A stretch of 9,123 nucleotides of DNA from Pontiella desulfatans (GCA_029287275.1 JARFRL010000261.1:1-9123), one strand, 5' to 3'. Shown: positions 1 through 6,627, counted from the first letter of the stretch. Notes: a model not told the origin generated them from the letters alone. Program-made: numbers and translations.

Positions 1-117
1 CCCACCGAGCAGAATCCCCGCGTCGGCGCGTGGCGAAACGGCCTTCGTGATTTTTTCCAGATCGGCGTCGATCAGCTCGTCCAATTCCTCGGAACCTCTG
101 ATGGTGTATTTGCTCAT
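1..117 (-). CDS. Partial CDS, N-terminal 39 codons; possibly a nucleotidyltransferase-fold protein
   Basis: The gene starts at ATG 117-115 and runs off the left edge, so only 39 residues are visible, beginning MSKYTIRGSEELDELIDADL. The visible part ends in a hydrophobic strand and a Gly pair (AGILLGG). This resembles the start of the nucleotidyltransferase (Pol-beta-like) GG-x-GRGEG motif, but the decisive residues lie outside the window, so the family is inference. The ATG overlaps the stop codon of the GT2 gene as ATGA (117-114), which favours translational coupling. A strong Shine-Dalgarno-like GGAGGA lies at 134-129, 11 nt upstream and inside the end of the GT2 gene. That the reading frame is real is fairly safe; its function is not. 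Confidence 0.6.
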   Translation of the reverse strand, partial: MSKYTIRGSEELDELIDADLEKITKAVSPRADAGILLGG

Positions 118-920
118 CGCTCTTTGAGTCCTCCGTGAACCGCGCGGTGAATCACGACGCGGTAGGCGCTGTTGTACGGGATCGTCTGGAACTTCCATTT
201 CGCGGCGGCGTGAATCAGGTCGCGCAGGATTTCCTTGAGACAAGCGGCGGCTTGTCTGCCGACCTTCGGCGCCTCGTTGAACGTGAGGGCCTGCCGATGC
301 CGTTTCGCGAACAGCGCCTCCAGCGAATAGTTGTGCGAGTGCTCGACGGCGGAGTCCGGAACGAACTCGAACCGCGCGCCCGCGGCCTCGTGGTCTTTGG
401 CCCACGCGGCGTCTTCCGCGTAGCCTTCCGCGGGAAACGGGCGCGTTTCCCACAGCGGGCGGCGGAACGCGCAGGCCACCGCGGAAAAGAAACCGGGGAC
501 GATGTTCGCGGGGTTGAAGGCGCGTTCGTAATCGTAGGCGACGATGAACCGGGCGTCGGCGCGGGCGACCTGCCGAGAGAAGGTCGCGTCGGCGCGGTTT
601 TCAAGGATGGGTTGGAGGAGCTTCGCGAGCCAATCGTCGGTAAGGGGAACGGCGTCGGCGTTGAGCAACACGATGATTTCGTGGTGGGTCCGGTCGATGG
701 CGGCGTTCAACACGGGGCCGGGCACGTAGTCCTCGGGCGCGATCCGCGTCAGTGTCGCGCCGGACGCCTCCAGCGCCTCGAGCGTGCCGTCGGTGGAGCC
801 GGAGTCCACCGCGAAGTGATCGAACGCGGTGAAGGTCTGCCGCGTCAGCGCCTCCAGCGCGCGCCGGACGTGGGGCGTCTCGTTCTTGGCGCGCGTGATG
901 ATGGCTACGGTCGGGGGCAT
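114..920 (-). CDS. Glycosyltransferase family 2 (GT-A fold)
   Basis: This 268-residue protein is a predicted cytoplasmic or membrane-peripheral GT2 transferase, moving a sugar from a nucleotide-sugar donor to an unknown acceptor. An N-terminal beta strand and helix (VAIITRAKNE, 5-14) lead to the hallmark DSGSTDGT (39-46). A DxD-like metal and nucleotide site lies at 87-90 (NADA, after the LL strand). The EDAAWA segment (169-174) is in the place of the usual ED catalytic-base motif, and VEHSHNYS (192-199) resembles the C-terminal His motif of rhamnosyltransferase-like GT2 enzymes. I see no transmembrane helix, unlike processive synthases. The start at 920 lies 3 nt after the stop of the upstream response regulator, with only a weak GAG as ribosome site, so it is probably translated by coupling. 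Donor and acceptor cannot be read from the sequence; a role in surface glycan assembly is inferred from the second glycosyltransferase in the same operon. Confidence 0.88.
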   Translation of the reverse strand: MPPTVAIITRAKNETPHVRRALEALTRQTFTAFDHFAVDSGSTDGTLEALEASGATLTRIAPEDYVPGPVLNAAIDRTHHEIIVLLNADAVPLTDDWLAKLLQPILENRADATFSRQVARADARFIVAYDYERAFNPANIVPGFFSAVACAFRRPLWETRPFPAEGYAEDAAWAKDHEAAGARFEFVPDSAVEHSHNYSLEALFAKRHRQALTFNEAPKVGRQAAACLKEILRDLIHAAAKWKFQTIPYNSAYRVVIHRAVHGGLKER

Positions 921-923
921 CGG

Positions 924-1541
924 TTACTCGATCAGGCTGGAGTCTTCCTCGATTTTCTCGGGCGATTCGAACTTTGGTTCGCGGCCCAGTTCCCGCAGTA
1001 GACCGTTGATCATTCGCTTGAGCTCGATGACGCGACGCTCGCGGCCGATCGCCATCTTGTTGAAGCGGACCATCTGGTCCATCTTCTCGGTCAGCTCGCT
1101 GGTTCGCTGATCCACCTTTTCTTCGAGGAGTTTTTGGTAGTCGCGGTTTTCCTTGATCAGCCGCGCCTTTTCAAGCGCCTGTTTGATGGCGTGCTCGAGG
1201 ATGTTCAGATCGGTGACGGGCTTGAGCAAGTAGTCCCACGCGCCCAGATGCAACGCCTCGATCGTGTCGCTGATATTACCGGTTCCGGACACGACGATCA
1301 GCGGCGTGTCGGGGGATTGGGCGGAGAGTTGTTCCAATACCTGGTGGCCGTTCATCTCCGGCATGCGGAGATCCAGCACGACGACGTCGGGTTGAAACTC
1401 GTTGAAGCGCTCGACGCCTTCGGCGCCGTTGGAGGCTTCATGAACGAGGTACAGCTGGTCTTCGAGAAATTCCCGAAAGCTGTCGCGGACGGGTTTCTCG
1501 TCCTCGATCACGAGGACTTCGACCTGGGAGGTCTCGCTCAT
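924..1541 (-). CDS. Response regulator: receiver domain plus coiled-coil tail
   Basis: The protein has 205 residues starting MSETSQVEVL. An open frame continues upstream to 1880, but the receiver fold begins right after the ATG at 1541 and the extension would lie over the preceding receiver gene, so I use 1541. The receiver (about 7-122) is complete: acidic pair E13-D14, phosphoacceptor D57 in VVVLDLRMPEMNG, switch S85 in VVSGTG, and K107 in LLKPV. Residues about 114-160 form a charged, heptad-like helix. The tail 161-190 (NKMAIGRERRVIELKRMINGLLRELG, split here as 161-180 and 181-186) matches a helix often found at the ends of PAS- and receiver-containing signalling proteins in Deltaproteobacteria. 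There is no DNA-binding, GGDEF or HD-GYP output. It probably signals by dimerisation and protein contact. Its ATG overlaps the stop of the upstream receiver gene as ATGA (1541-1538), and no separate ribosome site is evident. Confidence 0.9.
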   Translation of the reverse strand: MSETSQVEVLVIEDEKPVRDSFREFLEDQLYLVHEASNGAEGVERFNEFQPDVVVLDLRMPEMNGHQVLEQLSAQSPDTPLIVVSGTGNISDTIEALHLGAWDYLLKPVTDLNILEHAIKQALEKARLIKENRDYQKLLEEKVDQRTSELTEKMDQMVRFNKMAIGRERRVIELKRMINGLLRELGREPKFESPEKIEEDSSLIE

Positions 1542-1933
1542 TCCGCGTTTTGTTTGGGCGCGAGTTCCTTGACGCATTTCACGAGGAGCGAAAGCACGCG
1601 GACGGGCTTCAGGAAAACGTGCTCGGGGCGCATGCCCAGTTCCTTGAGCGTTTCGGAGAGATTGTACGAAATGGATCCGGTGTAGATGATGTGGCGTTGG
1701 TCGGGATAGCGCTCGCGGGCTTGGATGATGAGATCCTCGCCGCTCATGCCGGGCAGACGCATATCGACGATGCACACGTCGTATTCGTTGCTTTTCATGA
1801 GTTCCAGCGCCTCCTCCGCGCTTTCCGCGGTGGACGCGCGAAAGCCGTAATCCTCGAGAAAGGCCGACAAGCTGCTGCAAATCGCGGGCTCGTCGTCGAT
1901 CACGAGCACGCGGATGGATGAATAGTCGGACAT
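1538..1933 (-). CDS. Single-domain response regulator (receiver only), second paralog
   Basis: This 131-residue protein is a stand-alone receiver with no output domain. Acidic pocket residues D13-D14 follow the RVLVI strand; the phosphoacceptor is D57 in VCIVDMRLPGMSG; the switch residue is T85 in YTGS; and the conserved lysine is K109 in FLKPV. It is a close paralog of the preceding gene (2413-2006): by hand alignment about 86 of the first 125 residues are identical without gaps. The start at 1933 is supported by AAGGA five bases upstream in the 72-nt spacer and by alignment with the paralog. It is probably phosphorylated by the neighbouring kinase and acts by protein interaction or as a phosphate sink; this is inference from the lack of an output domain. 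C19 replaces an Arg in the paralog. Confidence 0.92.
   Translation of the reverse strand: MSDYSSIRVLVIDDEPAICSSLSAFLEDYGFRASTAESAEEALELMKSNEYDVCIVDMRLPGMSGEDLIIQARERYPDQRHIIYTGSISYNLSETLKELGMRPEHVFLKPVRVLSLLVKCVKELAPKQNAE
1655..1705 (-). repeat. 51-bp near-identical block, copy in second receiver gene
   Basis: This block covers codons 77-93 of the receiver gene (from PDQR to YNLS) and matches 2135-2185 in the paralog at 48 of 51 bases. Fifteen of its 17 codons encode the same residue in both genes, and 14 of those 15 use the same codon. Sampled segments elsewhere in the two genes show silent changes at most shared codons, so the block stands out. Confidence 0.85.
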
Positions 1934-2005
1934 AGATTTCCTTTTAGTTGCCGCGCATCCTATCGTTTTCGAATCGCGGAACCCAAGTTCAATGTCTTGA
2001 AAGAA

Positions 2006-2413
2006 TCAGGCCTCGAAGGCTTGCGCCAACGGGTTTTGGGCGAGTTCCTTGATCCGTTTAACTAGAATCGGCAAAACTCGGATGGGTTTGTGAAACACGT
2101 GTTCCGGCCGCATGCCGACCGCCCGCAACTCGTGGGAGAGATTGTAGGAAATGGATCCGGTGTGGATGATGTAGCGTTGGTCGGGGAACCGTCTTCTCGC
2201 GAGCAAAATCAGGTCTTCGCCGCTGAGACCGGGCAACCGCAGGTCCACCACGCAGACATCGAACGGTTTTTCCATCATCAGCTCGCGGGCCTCTTCCGTG
2301 CTGCCGCACGACGCGGTCTCGAAGCCATAGTCCTCCAAAAAGGCGCTCAGGCTGTCGCGGATGGCGGGTTCGTCGTCCACCACAAGCACTCGGATATTGG
2401 CGTAGTCGTTCAT
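2006..2413 (-). CDS. Single-domain response regulator (receiver only), first paralog
   Basis: This is a 135-residue stand-alone receiver. D13-D14, phosphoacceptor D57 (VCVVDLRLPGLSG), T85 (HTGS) and K109 (FHKPI) are all present, so it should be phosphorylatable. An in-frame ATG lies further up at 2464, but I chose 2413 for two reasons: the resulting N-terminus (MNDYANIRVL) aligns residue for residue with the downstream paralog (MSDYSSIRVL), and a good ribosome site (GAGGA, 7 nt spacing) precedes it. The gene lies 67 nt after the kinase stop codon and 72 nt before its paralog. The short C-terminal tail after about residue 125 differs from that of the paralog. No output domain is visible, so the target is unknown; signalling by contact or phosphate buffering is possible. 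Confidence 0.92.
   Translation of the reverse strand: MNDYANIRVLVVDDEPAIRDSLSAFLEDYGFETASCGSTEEARELMMEKPFDVCVVDLRLPGLSGEDLILLARRRFPDQRYIIHTGSISYNLSHELRAVGMRPEHVFHKPIRVLPILVKRIKELAQNPLAQAFEA
2135..2185 (-). repeat. 51-bp near-identical block, copy in first receiver gene
   Basis: This is the partner of the block at 1655-1705, exactly 480 bp away and at the same codons (77-93). The three differences are two amino-acid swaps (81 Tyr/His, 84 His/Tyr) and one silent change at Ser89. Confidence 0.85.
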
Positions 2414-2415
2414 TG

Positions 2416-2433
2416 CATGTTCCTCGGAACATG
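2416..2433. repeat. 18-bp dyad symmetry over the ribosome site of the first receiver gene
   Basis: Perfect 8-bp arms CATGTTCC and GGAACATG are separated by 2 bp (TC). The dyad begins 2 nt upstream of the ATG at 2413-2411 and contains the GAGGA ribosome site. The tiny loop makes a stable RNA hairpin unlikely without opening a pair or two; as DNA it has the form of an operator. Seen directly; function is inferred. Confidence 0.5.
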
Positions 2434-2480
2434 ACAGGTAATCAAAAACACCGACAAAAAACAAGGTAATAGCGTTGGCC

Positions 2481-5400
2481 TTAGAGCCGCAGGCCCCAGC
2501 GTTCCATGCGATGCTCGAAGGGAATCCGGAAGACGAACCGCGCGCCTTCGCCGGGCGCGGAGGACACGTTCATGGTGCCTCCGTGGTTCTCGGTGATGAT
2601 GAAATAGGATACCGAGAGGCCCAGACCGGTGCCATGCCCGACGTCCTTGGTGGTGAAGAACGGCTCGAACACGCGTTTGCGCGTTTCGGGCGTCATGCCG
2701 GGGCCGTTGTCCTCGACCTCGATCCGCGCGTATTCCGCCTCCGCTTCAAGCCGAACGGTGATTTGGGGCTCGAGCGACTCGTCGCCATGCTCCGCCATCG
2801 CCTGGGCGCTGTTGGAGAGCAGGTTGAGCAGCACTTGTTGAATCTGACTGCCTTCGCAGGGAACCGGATCGATGGCCGCGATTTCGCGCAGGACGCGAAT
2901 ATGGCGGAAGTCGAAGCGCTTTTTCAGGTTGTAGTCGTTCGAGGCGAGCTCGATGCTCCGCTCAATGATTTCCTCGAGGTTGTTCGGCGCGAAGTGCGCC
3001 TCGTCCTTGCGGCTGAAACTCAGCATGTTGTCGACGACCTTCGCGGCCCGCCGACCGGCCTCGGAGATGGATTCCATCATGTCAAGCAACCCGCGGCTTC
3101 GCATGTACGCCTGGATCGCTTCCAGCGACGTGCCGGCTTCCCGCGCCGCCGTCGTGTTGCGATCCGTGTCATGCGTGACGCGGTTGCGCATCACCTGCAG
3201 GTTCTGGAGAATCCCCGCGAGCGGATTGTTGATCTCGTGCGCCATGCCCGCCGCGAGCCCGCCGACCGACATCATCTTCTCCGACTGCACCATCATCTCC
3301 TCGATGCGAACGCGGTCGGTGACGTCGTCCAACCGAATCACCGCGCCGCGCGCGCCGTCGGTGGCGATGGGGAACACCGTGACGTCAAGCATGCGCGGCT
3401 CGCCTTTGACGAGGCACGGGACGTGTTCGTGGCGCTGCGTGTCGTGAACGTTCATGGTTTCAAGCACGCTGTTCATCTCGTTGCCGAGATCCGGGAAGAC
3501 GCGGTCGAGCGCCTGGCCCTGCGCTTGGGCGGCGTCCACGCCGGAGAGCTCTTCCGCCTGCGAGTTCCACTGCATGACCCGCCCCTCGGCGTCGATGCCG
3601 ACGAGGATGGAAGGCGTTGAGTTGATGATGTTTTCGAGCAGGTTTCGGGCGGCGACGAGTTCCTTCGTGGCTTGCAAGCGCTCCAGCTCGGCCGAGGTGC
3701 GGCCGGCGAAAACCCGCATGATGGAACAGGCGAAGTCGACCTCCTCGACGGGCGCCTTGTACATCGCGACCATCACGCCGAGTTCGTTCTGTTCGGAATC
3801 GACCAGCGGAATGCCGATGTAATTCTGGATGTCGAGGGACTGAATCAGCTTTGTTTCGGGATAGCGCTCGCCGACGTTGTCGATGAAAACGCAGGCCTCG
3901 CCGCGCAGCACGATCTCGCAAGGCGTTTTGGCGATGTCGAAATCGAAGTTTATGGCCGTTTCTCCGTGGTCCGAAACCGCGATGGTCCGCATCGAGAGCT
4001 GTTCCTCGGTGGCGAACTCGCTGATGAACGCGAAGTCGGCGCCGAGCGTTTTGGCGAGCTGATCGACCATGGAGTTGAAGAAGCGGCGCCCGACGGACGA
4101 GACGCCCTCCACGATGTTGCGGATGCTGTCCTCGATCATGACGCGGTCGGTGACGTCGTCCACGCGGATCACCGCGCCCTCGACGTCGCCTTCCAGCAGC
4201 GGGAACACGGTGATGTCGTTGTAGCGGGCGCGCTTGCCGTCCCGCACCGGAATGCGTTCCTGCTTTTGCGGGTCGCGCTCGCGGATGGCGCGCTCGACCT
4301 TCACCATTTCCTTGCTGAGCTCCGGGAACACGTCGCGCAGCGGCGCGCCGAGCGCGTCGACCGGCGGCAGGCCGGTGACGGTCTCGGCTTGGCGGTTCCA
4401 TTGGATCACGTCGCCATGCGCGTTGACGCCGACGAGGATGGAAGGCATCGAGTTGATGGTGTTGCTCAGCAGGGCGCGTAATTGGCGCAGCTGCTCTTCC
4501 GCGAGCTTGCGGTAGGTGATGTTCCACGAGGTGCCGAAGGTGCCGACGATTTTGCCGTTCTCGTCGTAGCGCGGAACTTTGGTGGTGAGGTACCACCGGT
4601 CCCCGCCGGGCGTCGCGGCGATCTCCTCTTTCTGGATCGGCCGCCGTGTTTCCATCACCTCGAGCTCGTCGTTGTAGCGCTGTTGCGCCTGCTCTTGGGG
4701 AAGGAAGTCGAAGTCGGTGCGACCGATCAAATCTTCCGGGGCGAGGTTTAGTTCGTCGGCCTTCGCGGCGTTGACCTCGATGAACCGCCCTTCAACATCC
4801 TTGAAGTAGATCAGGTCGGGCGCGTGCTCCATGAAGGAACGGAACAGGTTGCGCTCGAACTCCAGTTGTTTTTCCGTGGCGACGCGGTCGGTGATGTCGC
4901 GCCCGATTCCGCGGTAGCCCTGGATGTTCCAGTCCTTGTCGTAAAAGGGCACGGCGCTGGTTTCGAGCACGACCGTTCTGCCGTCCTTGTGGCGGTTGGT
5001 GTTCACCATGGAGTGGATCGCCGCGCCTTTTTCGAGGACTTTCTCGAAGTTCGCGCGCGTCCGCTCCGCGTCGCGGGGGGGCATGGGATCGGTGAAATGT
5101 TTGCCGATCAACTCGCTGGAGGAATAGCCGAGCAGATCGACGATCTGCGGGCTGGTGTAGGTGTACGCGCCGTCGACGCCGACTTCCCAGATCCAGTCCG
5201 ACGTGGTTTCCACGAGATTGCGGAATCGTTCCTCGCTACGGCGCAGCGCGTTCTCGTTTTCCACGCGTTCCGTGATGTCGCGCGAGACGCCGCGGAAGCC
5301 GGCCAGCTCGCCCTTGTTGTTGGCGAAGGCCATGCCGCTCGACTCGAGCATGATTTGGTGGCCGTTCTTGTGGAAGTAGGTGTTGACCTCGCAATCGATG

Positions 5401-6614
5401 GTGGAGTTGACCGAGCGCTTGCGGAGCTCCTCCATGTTGCGGGCCGAGTCCCGCGGGATCATGAGCGAAAGCGAGTTTTTGCCGATGAGTTCGACGGGTT
5501 CGTACCCCAGGATTTCCCGCGCCCGCGGGCTGACGTAGAGGAAGGTTCCGTATAGATCCATCTCCCAGACCATGTCGTTCGACGATTCCACCAGCACGCG
5601 GAAGCGCTCCTCGGATTCGCCCAGCGCGCGGGTCGTCTGCGCGTGGCTCTGGCGGACGCGTCCGAGCTCGTTCGAGTGCCGCGTCACCTGCTTGCGCAGG
5701 GTCTGGTTCCAAAACATGACCGAGCCGATGGCGAGCAACGTGACGATCAGAAAGCCGCCCACGATCTTGAGATAGCGGTCCTTCGAAACCTGAACCGTGT
5801 CGCTCAACGTGATCCATTCGCGGCGGATGCTTTTGCGTTGCTCCGCGGGAATGTTCGCGAGGGCTTTGTTCAGAATGCTGTTAAGCAGCGGCCAGTCGGC
5901 GCGAGAGGCGAAACAGAGCTCCCAGGGGTAGTCGATGTTTCCCGCGACGCGCAGGTTGTTGATCGCCAGTTCCTCGATGTAATACGAGGCGACCGCCAGA
6001 TCGGTGACCATGGCGTCGACGCCGTTGAAGGAGAGCTTGCGGAATCCTTCCGCGGCGTTTTTGACCGGCGCGAGGTTGTATTCCGGATGGGTGCTCAGCA
6101 GGTGCGTGTGCGTCGCGGAAGCCTCCACCACCGCGATGTCCAGCTCGTCGAGGTTGTCGAGCGTATAGCCGCCTTCGTGCCGCTCGCGGGTGATCACCAC
6201 CGTGGGGATTCGGAGATACGGCGCGGTGAACCGCAGGAATTCGCGGCGTTCGGGCCGATTTTGCGCGGAGCCCACCAGATCGATTTCCTTGTTTTTAAGC
6301 TTCTCGAGAATTTCCTTCCAGCTGTCGCACTCGACGATCTTGAATTGAACGCCGAGTTGACGCTCGATCAGGCGCAGATAATCGGCCGTGATGCCGTGGT
6401 GTTGTCCGCCGGCGGTCCTGAAATCGACCGGCGGGGCGTCGGGGATGGGCGCGAGCCGGATCTGGTTCGCGTTTTTCATCAGCCAATCATATTCCGCGCG
6501 CGTGAGCTCGAGCTTCGGCGTCTCGCGCGGCGCCTGCAAATACACCAGCGCGCCGGTCGTCACGAACGCGGCGATGATGACGAGCCAAACTAGGGTTTTG
6601 GTTCCCCGTTTCAT
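2481..6614 (-). CDS. Sensor histidine kinase: SBP_bac_3 sensor, TM, 4x PAS, GAF, PAS, HisKA, HATPase
   Basis: This 1377-residue membrane kinase starts with a signal-anchor helix (about 8-27). A periplasmic bacterial solute-binding family 3 domain follows (about 45-272); SAQNRPERREFLRFTAPY (116-133) and DAMVTDLAVASYYI (200-213, with D205) match ligand-contact regions of amino-acid binders and BvgS-type sensors. A second membrane helix is at about 283-302, followed by a linker helix. Cytoplasmic modules are PAS at about 333-451, 459-577, 587-705 and 713-827, GAF about 835-980, and PAS about 988-1104. The kinase core has H-box H1126 (MAHEINNPLAG), N-box N1264/N1268, G1 EDNGPGM (1301-1307), F-box around 1319, and G2 GHGTGLGLS (1326-1334), so it should be active. 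No receiver or HPt is fused. The start lies 13 nt after the GT4 stop with no clear ribosome site, so coupled translation is likely. The ligand is unknown. The three receivers downstream are the obvious phosphate acceptors. Confidence 0.95.
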   Translation of the reverse strand: MKRGTKTLVWLVIIAAFVTTGALVYLQAPRETPKLELTRAEYDWLMKNANQIRLAPIPDAPPVDFRTAGGQHHGITADYLRLIERQLGVQFKIVECDSWKEILEKLKNKEIDLVGSAQNRPERREFLRFTAPYLRIPTVVITRERHEGGYTLDNLDELDIAVVEASATHTHLLSTHPEYNLAPVKNAAEGFRKLSFNGVDAMVTDLAVASYYIEELAINNLRVAGNIDYPWELCFASRADWPLLNSILNKALANIPAEQRKSIRREWITLSDTVQVSKDRYLKIVGGFLIVTLLAIGSVMFWNQTLRKQVTRHSNELGRVRQSHAQTTRALGESEERFRVLVESSNDMVWEMDLYGTFLYVSPRAREILGYEPVELIGKNSLSLMIPRDSARNMEELRKRSVNSTIDCEVNTYFHKNGHQIMLESSGMAFANNKGELAGFRGVSRDITERVENENALRRSEERFRNLVETTSDWIWEVGVDGAYTYTSPQIVDLLGYSSSELIGKHFTDPMPPRDAERTRANFEKVLEKGAAIHSMVNTNRHKDGRTVVLETSAVPFYDKDWNIQGYRGIGRDITDRVATEKQLEFERNLFRSFMEHAPDLIYFKDVEGRFIEVNAAKADELNLAPEDLIGRTDFDFLPQEQAQQRYNDELEVMETRRPIQKEEIAATPGGDRWYLTTKVPRYDENGKIVGTFGTSWNITYRKLAEEQLRQLRALLSNTINSMPSILVGVNAHGDVIQWNRQAETVTGLPPVDALGAPLRDVFPELSKEMVKVERAIRERDPQKQERIPVRDGKRARYNDITVFPLLEGDVEGAVIRVDDVTDRVMIEDSIRNIVEGVSSVGRRFFNSMVDQLAKTLGADFAFISEFATEEQLSMRTIAVSDHGETAINFDFDIAKTPCEIVLRGEACVFIDNVGERYPETKLIQSLDIQNYIGIPLVDSEQNELGVMVAMYKAPVEEVDFACSIMRVFAGRTSAELERLQATKELVAARNLLENIINSTPSILVGIDAEGRVMQWNSQAEELSGVDAAQAQGQALDRVFPDLGNEMNSVLETMNVHDTQRHEHVPCLVKGEPRMLDVTVFPIATDGARGAVIRLDDVTDRVRIEEMMVQSEKMMSVGGLAAGMAHEINNPLAGILQNLQVMRNRVTHDTDRNTTAAREAGTSLEAIQAYMRSRGLLDMMESISEAGRRAAKVVDNMLSFSRKDEAHFAPNNLEEIIERSIELASNDYNLKKRFDFRHIRVLREIAAIDPVPCEGSQIQQVLLNLLSNSAQAMAEHGDESLEPQITVRLEAEAEYARIEVEDNGPGMTPETRKRVFEPFFTTKDVGHGTGLGLSVSYFIITENHGGTMNVSSAPGEGARFVFRIPFEHRMERWGLRL
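3294..3632 (-). repeat. Duplicated PAS module, copy 2 (kinase residues about 995-1107)
   Basis: This copy sits directly before the HisKA domain, the place where this PAS type is usual in related kinases as I know them. It is therefore probably the ancestral position, with copy 1 upstream of GAF the derived one; that direction is inference. See 4131-4478 for shared motifs. Confidence 0.8.
4131..4478 (-). repeat. Duplicated PAS module, copy 1 (kinase residues about 713-828)
   Basis: Inside the kinase gene this PAS domain is a near copy of the one at 3294-3632. Shared landmarks in order are NSxPSILVG, QWNxQAE, VFPxL, DxTVFP and GAVIRxDDVTDRVxIE. The two share long runs of identical codons, for example around PSILVG and DDVTDRV, which points to duplication inside the gene. 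The GAF domain lies between the copies. Confidence 0.8.
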
Positions 6615-6627
6615 ACGTAAATAGCGG

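Noticed and set aside
135..1001. Long plus-strand open frame opposite the GT2 gene, and similar long antisense frames opposite the kinase, such as 5643-6593 and 2475-3620
   Set aside because: These lie opposite well-supported conserved genes, are rich in Arg, Gly, Val and His, and have no recognisable domain. They are expected from high-GC third positions on the coding strand.
1542..1880. N-terminal extension of the third response regulator (about 113 residues)
   Set aside because: The extension is the out-of-frame shadow of the receiver gene at 1538-1933, is very Arg/His rich, and the receiver fold begins exactly at the ATG at 1541.
1979..1990. GAAC-N4-GTTC dyad between the two receiver genes, resembling a Gram-positive LexA box
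   Set aside because: Only four bases per arm, nothing in the neighbourhood is SOS-related, and such short dyads are frequent by chance.
2414..2464. Earlier ATG for the first receiver gene, adding 17 residues
   Set aside because: The paralog has no such extension, and a good ribosome site precedes the ATG at 2413.
2477..2495. GGCCT/AGGCC hairpin at the kinase stop with T runs downstream, as an intrinsic terminator
   Set aside because: The stem is only 5 bp with a 9-nt loop, and the T run begins about 15 nt after it, too far for a standard intrinsic terminator.
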